Shown here: positions 35,052 to 43,752 of the stretch, one piece after another
How the letters are laid out: each line of letters starts with the position of its first letter
Position numbering within the stretch: the first letter of the stretch is position 1
Assembly (NCBI GenBank): GCA_900475325.1
Contig: LS483371.1
Coordinates: 2,976,001 to 3,040,000, forward strand
DNA: 64,000 nucleotides
DNA from: Paucimonas lemoignei
GTDB lineage: Bacteria > Pseudomonadota > Gammaproteobacteria > Pseudomonadales > Pseudomonadaceae
Direction of reading: 5' to 3'
Position numbers and translations under genes: made by a program
Notes under the pieces: model-generated
Told to the model about the DNA's origin: nothing
What the model saw: only the letters and a program-made list of their open reading frames with translations
Databases searched by the model: none

Positions 35052-36281
35052 TTAGCGCTGAGTGCGCTCGACGATGGCGTTGAGCAGTACATCGCAGCCC
35101 ATGCGCGCGTCGTCGGGGAAGATGTTTTCAGCCTCGTTGTGACTCAGGCCGCCGACACACGGAATGAACACCATGGTGGTCGGACAGTGCCGTGCCAGCA
35201 GGATGGCGTCATGACCGGCGCCACTGACGATGTCCTGATGGGGGTAGCCCAGCGCCTCGACAGCCCTGCGCACGGCCGCCACACAGTCAGGGTCGAATGG
35301 CGTTGCCGGGCTGAGCCAGTGGCGCTGAATGTCCAGTGTCAGGCCCCGAGCCTCGGCAACCTGCGCAAACCGCTGCTGCACCTGTTGCTCCATGGCGGCA
35401 ATCTGCTCGTCCTGGTGATGACGCAAATCCACCGTGAAGTTCACACTGCCAGCAATGGTGTTGCGCGAAGACTTCGCAATGCTCAGTTGGCCGATGGTCA
35501 CCAGCCCTTTGGGGGCGAACTCCTCTGCCAGCGCTTCGAGCTGCGAGGCCATTTGCGCAACCCCGAACAACGCATCCTTGCGCAGCTTCATCGGGGTGGT
35601 ACCGGCGTGCGCGCTCTGACCCTGGACTTGCACGTCCAGCCAACAGATGGCCTGGCCACCGGTCACGATGCCCACGGGCAGGCCGTTATCTTCAAGGATC
35701 GGCCCCTGTTCGATATGGGCTTCAAAATAGGCGTCAAAAGCTCGTTCGAACGCCAGCTCACCGGTATGGCCGGTCGCTTCCAGCGCCTGGGCAACGCTGA
35801 TGCCGTCGACGTCCCTGGCGTCCAGCGCGGTTTGTAGCGGCAGGCTGCCGGTGAAAACTGCCGAACCAAACATGGCCGGGGTAAATCGTGCGCCTTCTTC
35901 GTTGGTCCATACGGCAATCTCGATAGGACGCTGGCTCTGAATCCCTTGTTCATTGAGGCAGCGAACCACTTCCAGACCGCTCAAGACGCCATAGATACCA
36001 TCGAACCGGCCGCCTTTGGGCTGCGTATCCAGATGGCTGCCCATGACGATGGGCGCCAGGCTGTCGTCAAGTCCGGCGCGGCGGGCGAACAGGTTGCCGA
36101 TGGCATCAAAGTTCAGCGTCATGCCTTCGGCACGGCACCAGGTCATGAACAATTCGCGGCCTGCCGCATCTTCTGCTGACAGCGCCAACCGACAGTTGCC
36201 ACCCTTGGCCGTGGCGCCCACTTTGGCCATGTCCATGAGGCTGCCCCACAGGCGTTCGCCGTTGCATTTCAATACGTTCAT
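35052..36281 (-). CDS. M20-family amidohydrolase (N-carbamoyl-amino-acid hydrolase / allantoate amidohydrolase type)
   Basis: 409-aa zinc enzyme. The M20 dimetal ligands are visible: GSHLDTQPKGGRFDG near residue 83 (His, Asp), NEEGARF near 128 (Glu), and the C-terminal CVGGLSHNEAE near 377 (His); the dimerisation-domain motif QGQSAHAGTTPM is near 215. Members cleave N-carbamoyl-L-amino acids, ureidoglycolate or allantoate. Here the chemistry suggests release of an amino or hydroxy acid that the downstream dehydrogenase and aldolases process. GAGG lies seven bases before the ATG. Confidence 0.9.
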   Translation of the reverse strand: MNVLKCNGERLWGSLMDMAKVGATAKGGNCRLALSAEDAAGRELFMTWCRAEGMTLNFDAIGNLFARRAGLDDSLAPIVMGSHLDTQPKGGRFDGIYGVLSGLEVVRCLNEQGIQSQRPIEIAVWTNEEGARFTPAMFGSAVFTGSLPLQTALDARDVDGISVAQALEATGHTGELAFERAFDAYFEAHIEQGPILEDNGLPVGIVTGGQAICWLDVQVQGQSAHAGTTPMKLRKDALFGVAQMASQLEALAEEFAPKGLVTIGQLSIAKSSRNTIAGSVNFTVDLRHHQDEQIAAMEQQVQQRFAQVAEARGLTLDIQRHWLSPATPFDPDCVAAVRRAVEALGYPHQDIVSGAGHDAILLARHCPTTMVFIPCVGGLSHNEAENIFPDDARMGCDVLLNAIVERTQR

Positions 36282-36303
36282 CAGTAAGCCTCATGCGTGT
36301 TGC

Positions 36304-37233
36304 TCAGTAACCCAGGTGCGGATCCACCAGGTTATTCAGGGGTTGGCCGTTGATCAGGCGGCGTGCGTTCTCGGCCACCTGACGAGCGATACATTCGTGG
36401 GAAGCGGCTGAGGCCATGTGCGGCGTGATGATGACGCCCGGCATGTGCCAGAGTCGCTCATCTACGGGCAGCGGCTCACGCTCGAACACATCCAGCACCG
36501 CACCGCGCAATTGACCGCTGTCCAGGGCTTGCGCCAGGTCATCGACAATCAGGTGCTGGCCGCGCCCGACGTTGACGATCACGGCACCGGGGGCCAGCGC
36601 GGCGAAAGTCCGGGCACAGAGAATCCCGCGAGTGGCGTCGGTCAACGGCAGCAGGTTGATCAACATATCCAGGCCGTCGAGAAAACCCTCGAACTGATCA
36701 TCGCCGTGGTGGCAGGTAATGCCAGGCAACTGCCGCTGGCTGCGGGCCCAGCCACGGATGGCATAACCGGCGGTGGCCAGGTCCGTAGCGATTGCCGCGC
36801 CGAGTGAACCCAAGCCCATGACCCCGACCTTGTACTCCGAGGCCGGGCGCTGCGGGTGGCGAAGCCAGAGAGGCTGGCGCTGTTGCGCCGCGACACGGTC
36901 GAAGTCCCGGTGGAAATTGAGTACGGCCCAGCGCACGTATTCCGTCATGCCCTGGCGATGGTCCGGATCGACCACACGGCAAGCGGGCAGATCGGGCCGG
37001 CCTGGATCGGTCTGCAAGTGGTCGACACCGGCCGCCACCGAATGCACCAGTCGCAGGCTGGGCAGACGGCTCATGCTGCCCGCCGGTGGATACCAGCACG
37101 CGGCGATCTGGGCATGCACTGCCAATGGATCATCGGCGAGGACAACTTGCAGCTCGGGTGCCTGGCGTGCGAACGCGGCTTGCAGCTGATGGAGCAAATC
37201 GGTATCGCTGGCCAATAGCACGACAGTGATCAT
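36304..37233 (-). CDS. D-isomer-specific 2-hydroxyacid dehydrogenase (GhrA-like)
   Basis: 309-aa NAD(P)-dependent reductase of glyoxylate/hydroxypyruvate type. Rossmann motif GLGSLGAAIATDLATAGY near residue 138; catalytic triad Arg in NVGRGQHLI near 225, Glu in FEREPL near 254 and His in ITPHMASAAS near 273. It overlaps the preceding aldolase gene by four bases and is 22 bp before the amidohydrolase gene, so it belongs to the seven-gene operon and likely interconverts a 2-oxo acid and 2-hydroxy acid there. Confidence 0.9.
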   Translation of the reverse strand: MITVVLLASDTDLLHQLQAAFARQAPELQVVLADDPLAVHAQIAACWYPPAGSMSRLPSLRLVHSVAAGVDHLQTDPGRPDLPACRVVDPDHRQGMTEYVRWAVLNFHRDFDRVAAQQRQPLWLRHPQRPASEYKVGVMGLGSLGAAIATDLATAGYAIRGWARSQRQLPGITCHHGDDQFEGFLDGLDMLINLLPLTDATRGILCARTFAALAPGAVIVNVGRGQHLIVDDLAQALDSGQLRGAVLDVFEREPLPVDERLWHMPGVIITPHMASAASHECIARQVAENARRLINGQPLNNLVDPHLGY

Positions 37234-37985
37234 GAGCAGTACGACGCGCGTTGTTCTTCGATCAGGGTCAAGGTCGCTTTCCAGCTCAGTTGGATGATTT
37301 CTTCGGCTTCCTCACGATCAAACTGCTGTGCAGCCAGTCGACAGACCTCTTCGCTGGGCTTGATCAGCTTACTATTGCCGGACAGGGCTTGAATCTGCGC
37401 CTGGCAGGCGCGCTCCAGGAAGTGCAACTCGTGGAAAGCATGCGCGACACTTTTGCCCCCGACCAGCAAGCCGTGGTTGCGCAGGATCATCGCTTTGTGG
37501 GTACCCAGATCGGCCACCAGACGCTCACGCTCATCCATCGACAGCGCGATACCTTCATAGGTGTGATAAGCCAGCTTGCCGTAGAACTTCAAAGCGTGTT
37601 GCGTGATGGGCAGCAAACCGTGCTCCTGCGCCGACACCGCCATGCCGGCAGCCGTATGGGTATGAATCACGCAGTTCAGGTCTGCTCGAGCCATGTGAAT
37701 CGCTGAGTGGATCACGAAACCGGCGGCATTGACCCGGCTGTTCTCCACGTCGCCGTTGACCACCTGGCCATGTTCATCAATACGCACCAGATCGCTGGCT
37801 TTCATGCGATCAAAGATCACCCCATAGCGGTTGATCAAAAAGTGATGCTCAGGCCCGGGGATGCGCAGGCTGATGTGCGTGTCGATCAGGTCCGTCATGC
37901 GAAAGTGCGCCACCAGCCGATACAGCGCGGCCAGGTCACAACGGGCTTGCCATTCCACGGCATCGATAGAGTGAGGGGTGTTCAT
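37230..37985 (-). CDS. class II aldolase/adducin family protein
   Basis: 251-aa zinc-dependent aldolase fold (fuculose-1-phosphate aldolase/adducin head). The zinc histidines are in the CVIHTHTAAG motif (about residues 110-119) and ILRNHGLLV near 167; the RIPGPEHHFLIN N-terminal segment is normal. It overlaps the transporter gene upstream and the dehydrogenase gene downstream by four bases each. Members cleave or decarboxylate 2-oxo hydroxy acids; the substrate here is not predictable. Confidence 0.9.
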   Translation of the reverse strand: MNTPHSIDAVEWQARCDLAALYRLVAHFRMTDLIDTHISLRIPGPEHHFLINRYGVIFDRMKASDLVRIDEHGQVVNGDVENSRVNAAGFVIHSAIHMARADLNCVIHTHTAAGMAVSAQEHGLLPITQHALKFYGKLAYHTYEGIALSMDERERLVADLGTHKAMILRNHGLLVGGKSVAHAFHELHFLERACQAQIQALSGNSKLIKPSEEVCRLAAQQFDREEAEEIIQLSWKATLTLIEEQRASYCS

Positions 37986-39301
37986 GAAGGCTCCTTATTG
38001 AGCGCTGGCTTTTGCAGGACTGGCGTTGCGCTGGTGTCACCACGCAGACGCGCAAGCCCACAGACACCAAACAGGGAAAGGCCTGCCAGCAAACTGAAGA
38101 AAATCGCCAGAGGCAGCCATTGCCCGGCGTAGTGGGTAGCCAGCAAGGTGCCAATGATGGGGGTCGTGCCGCCCGCGATGGCGCAGATCAGTTGATAGGC
38201 GATGGAGATACCGCTGTAGCGCAGGTGCGCCGGAAAGGCCTGGGCCATGTAACCGGCAATCACCGCGTACAGGGCTGACAGGGTCACGACCGCCATGGTG
38301 ATCCCCAGGGTCATCAACGCCAGGTTCTGAGTGCCGACCAGTACGAACATCGGGTAGGGCATGACCATCGACAGCAGCGCCGCGAGCTTGAGGAAGCGAC
38401 CTTCGCCGATACGTTCTGCCAGCAGCGCGCTCAACGGTTGGGAGATGAACTGCAGGATCGTCACGATGAACAGGCAATCAAGAATCGTCGCCCGGGAGAT
38501 GCCCTGGTATTGGGTGACGTAGGTGATCATGAAGGTGTTGGTGAAGAAGAACCCCGCCGAACCGATCGTCACGGCGCAGGCTGCGAAAAGAATCTGCCTC
38601 CAGCACGTGCGTATCACGTCCAGCACCGGGTATTTGGCGGTTTCGCCTTTCTCGGCTACGGCTTTGAATTCCGGCGACTCATCGACACCAAAGCGAATCA
38701 CCAGGCCAATCAGCATCAGCACACCGCTGGCCAGAAACGGCAGGCGCCAGCCCCAATCGGCAAACTCGGCAGGTTCCAGTGAGGTCACCAGGCGGAACGC
38801 GATCAGTGCCAGCAGCAAACCGGCAGGGCTGCCCAGTTGCGCAAATGAGGCATAGAACGTCTTGCGTCCCTTGGGGGCGTGTTCGCTGGCCATCAATACT
38901 GCGCCACCCCATTCACCGCCGACCGAGATGCCCTGAATAATGCGCAGTACCACCAGACCGATCGGCGCCCAGATGCCCGCGCTGGCATAGCTGGGTAACA
39001 GGCCGATGCCGGTGGTTGCCAGGCCCATCAGCAACATCGTGAACAACAGCATCTTCTTGCGACCCAGGCGATCACCCAGGTGACCAAAGACCATTCCAGC
39101 CATTGGCCGGGCGATAAAGCCAACGGCGAACGTACCGAATGCAGCCAGCGTACTGAGTGCCGGGTTTTCACTGGGGAAGAACACCTGGCCCAGAATCAGC
39201 GCAGCCGCTGTGGCATAGATATAGAAATCGTAGAACTCGACGGTGGTCCCGACGAATGCAGCGGCTGCCGCACGACGCGACTGATTGCTGGTGGTTTGCA
39301 T
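37982..39301 (-). CDS. MHS-family MFS transporter, first gene of catabolic operon
   Basis: About 439 aa, 12 predicted membrane helices. N-terminal AAAAAFVGTTVEFYDFYIYATAAA and GHLGDRLGRKKMLL (near residue 80) mark the MHS family of proton-coupled metabolite importers. It closely resembles the transporter at 42283-43608. I start at ATG 39301 (AAGGG upstream); the frame extends to 39319. It is divergent from a LysR gene and leads the operon down to the RraA-like gene. Confidence 0.9.
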   Translation of the reverse strand: MQTTSNQSRRAAAAAFVGTTVEFYDFYIYATAAALILGQVFFPSENPALSTLAAFGTFAVGFIARPMAGMVFGHLGDRLGRKKMLLFTMLLMGLATTGIGLLPSYASAGIWAPIGLVVLRIIQGISVGGEWGGAVLMASEHAPKGRKTFYASFAQLGSPAGLLLALIAFRLVTSLEPAEFADWGWRLPFLASGVLMLIGLVIRFGVDESPEFKAVAEKGETAKYPVLDVIRTCWRQILFAACAVTIGSAGFFFTNTFMITYVTQYQGISRATILDCLFIVTILQFISQPLSALLAERIGEGRFLKLAALLSMVMPYPMFVLVGTQNLALMTLGITMAVVTLSALYAVIAGYMAQAFPAHLRYSGISIAYQLICAIAGGTTPIIGTLLATHYAGQWLPLAIFFSLLAGLSLFGVCGLARLRGDTSATPVLQKPALNKEPS

Positions 39302-39410
39302 GCAAGGCCCTTTTATCATTGGCTTTCTGGCAGGGATTCAAGGCAGATCACGAGGCGCTCTATAGGCGCTTACCGGCTTTATCGCTTACCGGTTATGATT
39401 AATCAATTTT

Positions 39411-39433
39411 CTAATACTAATTCTCGGTATTAG
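39411..39433. promoter_or_regulatory. LysR-type operator between MHS operon and LysR gene
   Basis: CTAATAC (39411-39417), nine bases, GTATTAG (39427-39433): a perfect dyad containing the T-N11-A geometry of LysR sites, 23 bp before the regulator's start. Confidence 0.7.
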
Positions 39434-39455
39434 CCTGGCTACTAATGGTGAGCGA

Positions 39456-40436
39456 ATGAGTGACAACGACCGGATCGAGGCTGAGGCTCAATGGAAGGGG
39501 CGTCGCTTTCTGAACGACCGACTCGACTGGAACCTGCTGCGCACGTACCTGGCCATCGGGCAAGAGCGCAGCATCAGCCGGGCGGCCGCGCGGCTGTTCG
39601 TCACCCAATCGGCGGTCAGTCAATCGCTCAAGCGTCTTGAAGAGCAGCTCGATTGCGCGCTGATCCTGCGCAGAGGCCCGCGCTTCGACCTCACTCAAGC
39701 AGGGGAGGAAGTGTTGACCATCGCCGAGGAGATGTATGGCAATGTCACGCGCCTGGGCACGGCAGTCGAGGACGCGGTGGAGGATGTGGTGGGCAAGGTG
39801 CGCGTGCTGTCGATCAGTCTGGTGCAGTCAGCGCTTTACGATGAGTTTCTGGCTGACTTCCACCAGCAACATCCCCGTGTCGAGCTGGAGGTCGAGGTGA
39901 TGCGCAGCTCGGATATTCTGAGCTCGTTAAACCAGAAAACCGCCAGCGTCGGGGTCGGGCTGTGCCGCTTCCCTCAACCCAAACTCGAGCGTGTGCCAAT
40001 GATGCACCAACGCTACGCGTTTTTCTGCGGCAAGCGTCACCGGCTGTTCGGCCAGCGACGGCTGACGCTGGAAGAGTTGAAGGGGGAGAATTTTGTCAGC
40101 TTCACCAGCGATCAGATTGGCGGCAACCTGTCGTCGCTGACAGTGTTTCGGGATCAGCAGGGCTTTACCGGCAAGGTCGTGGCGTCCTCTTCCAGCTTTG
40201 AAGAGATCCGCCGTTTGATCATTGCGGGCTATGGTATTGGCTGTCTGCCGGAGCACTTGGTGGACATCGATCTGCACAACGGGCTGATCTGGCGCTTGCC
40301 ACCTGCGGAGGGGGTTGTCGATGTCGACGTGTTTCTCATGTGGAACCGCGAGCAACGCATGACCCGCGCTGAGACGGTGTTTCTGGAGTCATTTCAGCGT
40401 GCGATTGATCTCGGGGCGTTGCCTCAGAACCTGTAG
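39456..40436 (+). CDS. LysR-family regulator of the seven-gene operon
   Basis: 326 aa. Helix-turn-helix at about residues 30-60 (SISRAAARLFVTQSAVSQSLKRLEEQL), then a LysR effector domain with the conserved FVSFTSDQIGG and GIGCLPEHLV motifs. It is divergent from the MHS-led operon with a dyad between them, so it should control that operon. Its paralogue at 43752 shares most of the sequence. GGTGAG precedes the ATG. Confidence 0.92.
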   Translation: MSDNDRIEAEAQWKGRRFLNDRLDWNLLRTYLAIGQERSISRAAARLFVTQSAVSQSLKRLEEQLDCALILRRGPRFDLTQAGEEVLTIAEEMYGNVTRLGTAVEDAVEDVVGKVRVLSISLVQSALYDEFLADFHQQHPRVELEVEVMRSSDILSSLNQKTASVGVGLCRFPQPKLERVPMMHQRYAFFCGKRHRLFGQRRLTLEELKGENFVSFTSDQIGGNLSSLTVFRDQQGFTGKVVASSSSFEEIRRLIIAGYGIGCLPEHLVDIDLHNGLIWRLPPAEGVVDVDVFLMWNREQRMTRAETVFLESFQRAIDLGALPQNL

Positions 40437-41214
40437 GAGCCAACTTGTTGGCGAGGCGATTTATCAGGCAATCATGTTTTGACTCCTTGTATGTCTGTAG
40501 CTTCGACGAAACAAAGCACTGCGCCTTGAATCGAGTAGCAACAACAGCATCCGGGCGCTGCTGAGTCAGGTTCCGTCCTGACGGCCGGGTCACTTTTGGT
40601 GCCAAAAGTAACCAAAACCTCTGCGCTGGCGTACGGCCCCCGCTTCGCGGCGGTACCTTCGCTCCGGCACCGTGGGGCGGGCACGCGCCGACGGGCCATC
40701 CATGGCCCAACGGCGCTCGCTCGGCATCCATGCCGAGCGACCCACCCCACGGCACCTCCACTCAGCCTCCCGACGCGCATTTTGCGTCGTCTGTGAAATC
40801 GCGGCAGGAAAAGCAAAAGCAAATCTGCTTTGCAGATTTCTCAAACGTGAACTCCTGCCTGACCGACACCCTGCTTTTGATTCTGGTGGCCTGCGCAAAA
40901 CGTATGGCCGACACAAATTGCGACTTGTGGCCGGCCGAGCGCAGGTATTGCGCAGTGGGCAACCCGGCATGGATGCCGGGTTAGCCGCACCGGGCCATGG
41001 ATGGCCCATTGCGGCGGCCCACGGAGCAATGCCGGAGCGAGGGAAGTCTGAGCCTTGGCGAAGACCCGGACAATGGAGCGGGAGCGTTTTGCTTACTTTT
41101 GCGCTCTATCAAAAGTGAGGCGCCGTAAGGGCGCAAAGGTGAATCAGCGTCACCGCCGTTGCTGGATATGCATGGTTATTGGGCTCCCCAACAGAGTATC
41201 TACAGCCTGTATGT
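40437..41214. other. gene-free 780-bp region holding a REP unit and a large structured repeat
   Basis: No credible gene. It starts with a REP-like unit (TGTAGGAGCCAACTTGTTGG at about 40433), then the compound inverted structure at 40588-41204 described separately. ORFs called inside it on both strands are low-complexity translations of hairpins. Confidence 0.75.
40588..41204. repeat. structured intergenic repeat, copy 2, with an inverted left arm
   Basis: The right arm, 40872-41204, matches 16094-16440. It holds a perfect 10-bp stem hairpin at 40961-40982, GGGCCATGGATGGCCC at 40992-41007 and ACTTTTG/CAAAAGT at 41095-41116. The left arm carries the same elements in reverse: ACTTTTG/CAAAAGT at 40592-40609, GGGCCATCCATGGCCC at 40693-40708 and TCGGCATCCATGCCGA at 40721-40736. 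The middle contains AAATCTGC/GCAGATTT at about 40819-40837. So the unit is a large inverted repeat of hairpins. Confidence 0.85.
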
Positions 41215-42252
41215 TTATTTTTTGATCGCACTTCCCCAACTCTGCGAATCGTGGAAAAACGCCTGGGCATTGTCTGCCAGGGTTTCCAGGTGGTAGCCGC
41301 CTTCCTGCACGATGACGCAGGGCAGGCCGAGGCTGCGGATGCGTTCGCCCAGGCGCGCAAAGCCTTCGCGGGTCACCGCCACCTGGCTCTGGGGGTCATG
41401 CTCATAGATATCGAACCCGAGCGACAGCACCAGCACCTGGGCGTCGAAGTCTTTTACCGCGTCCAGCGCCTGCTCCAGCTTGTCCATGAACACCGCTTCA
41501 CTGGAGCCATGGGGCATCGGGAAATTGATGTTGTATCCCGCCCCGGCGCCTGCACCTTGTTCGTCTTCAAAACCGGCAACCCCAGGGTAGAAATTCTCCG
41601 GGTCACCATGAATGGAGGCGTAGAGCACATCGTCACGATCGTAGAAGATTTCCTGAATGCCCTGGCCATGGTGCATATCGGTATCCAGCACGGCGACGCG
41701 TTGGAAGCCTTCGCGTAAAACCTGGGCAGCAACTGCCGCGCTGTTGACGTAGCAAAAGCCACCAGCAGCCTCGGCGCGGGCGTGGTGCCCCGGTGGACGG
41801 CACAGCGCATACGCGGCAGGTGCACCCTTGAGCACGGCCTTGGCTGCGGCCACTGCACTTTGCGCGGACCAATACGCTGAACGCCAAGTGCTTTCGCCAA
41901 CCGGGCAGCTGCCATCGGCCAGGTAGCGCGCCGCCTGGGCAAGAATCCCCCGCAGGGCATTGGGCTCGCGAACGAAGATATTGGACATCACCTCATCGCC
42001 CCAATCCTCGGGCATTTGCTTCCAGTTGGCGTGGGCACTTTCGAGGAATGTCAGGTACGCCGCGCTGTGCACGGCCAGTAGAGGTTCGAGGCCAAAATCA
42101 GCAGGTTCTTCGATGGCGAACCCGAGCGTGTCTACAGCCTGCAGTAGATTCTGTGCGCGCTGCGGGACTTCCTGAGGTGTGCGCATCTGCCCGCGCGAGT
42201 AATAGCTTTTCGGAAAGTGAAGGAGCTGTTCAGGGTGAAAGAAACTGAGCAT
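41215..42252 (-). CDS. histone deacetylase family protein (acetylpolyamine amidohydrolase-like)
   Basis: 345-aa zinc amidohydrolase of the arginase/deacetylase fold. The HDAC signature is complete: RPPGHHA near residue 155 (catalytic His pair), GGFCYVNSAAVAA, LDTDMHHGQG near 195 (zinc Asp and His), and the late LSLGFDIYEHDPQ with the third ligand Asp. Bacterial members deacetylate acetylpolyamines or other N-acetyl amines. The gene follows the MHS transporter at 42283 by 30 bp on the same strand, with GAGGAA before the ATG, so uptake and deacetylation may be coupled. Confidence 0.9.
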   Translation of the reverse strand: MLSFFHPEQLLHFPKSYYSRGQMRTPQEVPQRAQNLLQAVDTLGFAIEEPADFGLEPLLAVHSAAYLTFLESAHANWKQMPEDWGDEVMSNIFVREPNALRGILAQAARYLADGSCPVGESTWRSAYWSAQSAVAAAKAVLKGAPAAYALCRPPGHHARAEAAGGFCYVNSAAVAAQVLREGFQRVAVLDTDMHHGQGIQEIFYDRDDVLYASIHGDPENFYPGVAGFEDEQGAGAGAGYNINFPMPHGSSEAVFMDKLEQALDAVKDFDAQVLVLSLGFDIYEHDPQSQVAVTREGFARLGERIRSLGLPCVIVQEGGYHLETLADNAQAFFHDSQSWGSAIKK

Positions 42253-42282
42253 GGGTGTTCCTCATTCAATTAGGGCAGGCCA

Positions 42283-43608
42283 TCAGGCTTCGCGAGCGTT
42301 TTCGAGTCTGAAAGCAGTGGCATGGCGCTGCGCCAGGGCCAATACGCAGACCAGTGAAGTCCCGGCGATCAGGGTGTAGAACACTGCCATCGGCCACCAC
42401 TGACCCGGATAGGAATGGGCCAGCCATGTGCCGATCAGCGGCGTCAGGCCACCGGCGAGCGCGCCGCACACCTGGTAAGCAATAGAGATGGCCGTGTAAC
42501 GCACCCGGGTTTCGAACATGCCGCTGACGTAACCGGCGATCACCGCATAGAACGACGCCATGCACACCACCGCCAAAGCGATCCCGGCAATGATCAACGG
42601 GGCCTGGCCACTGCTGACCAGAATGAACATCGGATAGGGCGAAGCCATTGCCAGCACCGTCACTGCGCACAGAAAGCGCGTGGCACCGACTTTCTCTGCA
42701 ATCCAGGCGGCCATGGGCTGAATACAGAACTGGATGATGGCCACGACGAACAGACATTCGAGGATCAACGACCGAGGCAGGCCCAGTTGCTGAGTGCTGT
42801 AGGCGATCATGAAGGTGTTGGTGAAATACACGCCTGCGATGCCCAGGGTATTGGCACCGATGCACAGCAGAAGAGGGCGCCAGGACGTCTTGAGCACTTC
42901 AAGCACCGGTGCTTGTTGCTTGCGACCGGATTTGACGAAATCCAGACGCGCCTGCTCTTTGTTATCCAGAAACTCGGGAGACTCGTTGACGCCCAGACGG
43001 ATCGCCAGGCCCACGATCAGTAAGGCTGCGCTGGCCAGGAACGGCAGGCGCCAGCCCCAGCTCATCAGGTCTTCTTCGGGTAAACGTGTCACCGCGCTGA
43101 AGGCCAACAGCGAAAGGATCAAGCCTGCCGGGCTGCCCAGTTGAGCGAAAGAGGCGAAAAAGTTACGCCGACCTTTAGGCGCATGTTCGCCCGCCATCAG
43201 GACCGCGCCACCCCATTCACCGCCCACTGCGATACCTTGCACCACGCGTAGCAACACCAGCAGCACGGGAGCGGCGGCACCAATCTGCGCATAAGTGGGG
43301 AGCAGGCCGATACAGATGGTGACCACGCCCATCATCACCAGGGTGATTACCAGGGACTTCTTGCGTCCGATGCGGTCGCCGATATGCCCGAACACCACAC
43401 CGCCCAGGGGCCTGGCAAAGAAGCCCACCGCAAAGGTGCCGAACGCGGCCATGGTGCTGAAGAGCTTGTCGTCAGAGGGGAAAAACAGCTGGCCGAACAC
43501 CAGCGCGGCAGCCGTGGCATAGATGTAAAAGTCGTACCACTCGATCATGGTCCCGACGAATGCGGCGGCAGCGGCCCGGCGCGGCTGCGGGGAAGCAGAA
43601 AGCTTCAT
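42283..43608 (-). CDS. MHS-family MFS transporter paired with the deacetylase gene
   Basis: 441 aa with 12 predicted membrane helices; AAAAAFVGTMIEWYDFYIYATAAA and GHIGDRIGRKKSLV mark the MHS family. It is a clear paralogue of the 37982 transporter. ATG 43608 is chosen because GGAG lies six bases before it; the frame begins at 43620. It is divergent from a LysR gene and co-directional with the deacetylase gene. Confidence 0.9.
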   Translation of the reverse strand: MKLSASPQPRRAAAAAFVGTMIEWYDFYIYATAAALVFGQLFFPSDDKLFSTMAAFGTFAVGFFARPLGGVVFGHIGDRIGRKKSLVITLVMMGVVTICIGLLPTYAQIGAAAPVLLVLLRVVQGIAVGGEWGGAVLMAGEHAPKGRRNFFASFAQLGSPAGLILSLLAFSAVTRLPEEDLMSWGWRLPFLASAALLIVGLAIRLGVNESPEFLDNKEQARLDFVKSGRKQQAPVLEVLKTSWRPLLLCIGANTLGIAGVYFTNTFMIAYSTQQLGLPRSLILECLFVVAIIQFCIQPMAAWIAEKVGATRFLCAVTVLAMASPYPMFILVSSGQAPLIIAGIALAVVCMASFYAVIAGYVSGMFETRVRYTAISIAYQVCGALAGGLTPLIGTWLAHSYPGQWWPMAVFYTLIAGTSLVCVLALAQRHATAFRLENAREA

Positions 43609-43733
43609 GTCACACTCCATTGGTTAGTTTTGTTGGCAGGAGAAAGGGTGCAGCGAGGCCACTCTGTCGGCGGCTGTGAAATGATTTTTTGCCGCCGGAG
43701 CATAATCAGTCAAATTTCTATTTATTATGCGAA

Positions 43734-43752
43734 CTATAAACAGGAATTATAG
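43734..43752. promoter_or_regulatory. dyad at the start of the second LysR gene
   Basis: CTATAA (43734-43739), seven bases, TTATAG (43747-43752), ending on the GTG start. Upstream, TCAAATTTCTA at 43710-43720 resembles TCAATTTTCTA at 39403-39413 before the paralogous LysR gene, which suggests a shared ancestral control region. Confidence 0.5.

Noticed and set aside
40590..41118. Several ORFs inside the second repeat region
   Set aside because: Their translations are Arg/Pro/Gly-rich readings of hairpins in several frames, with no ribosome sites.
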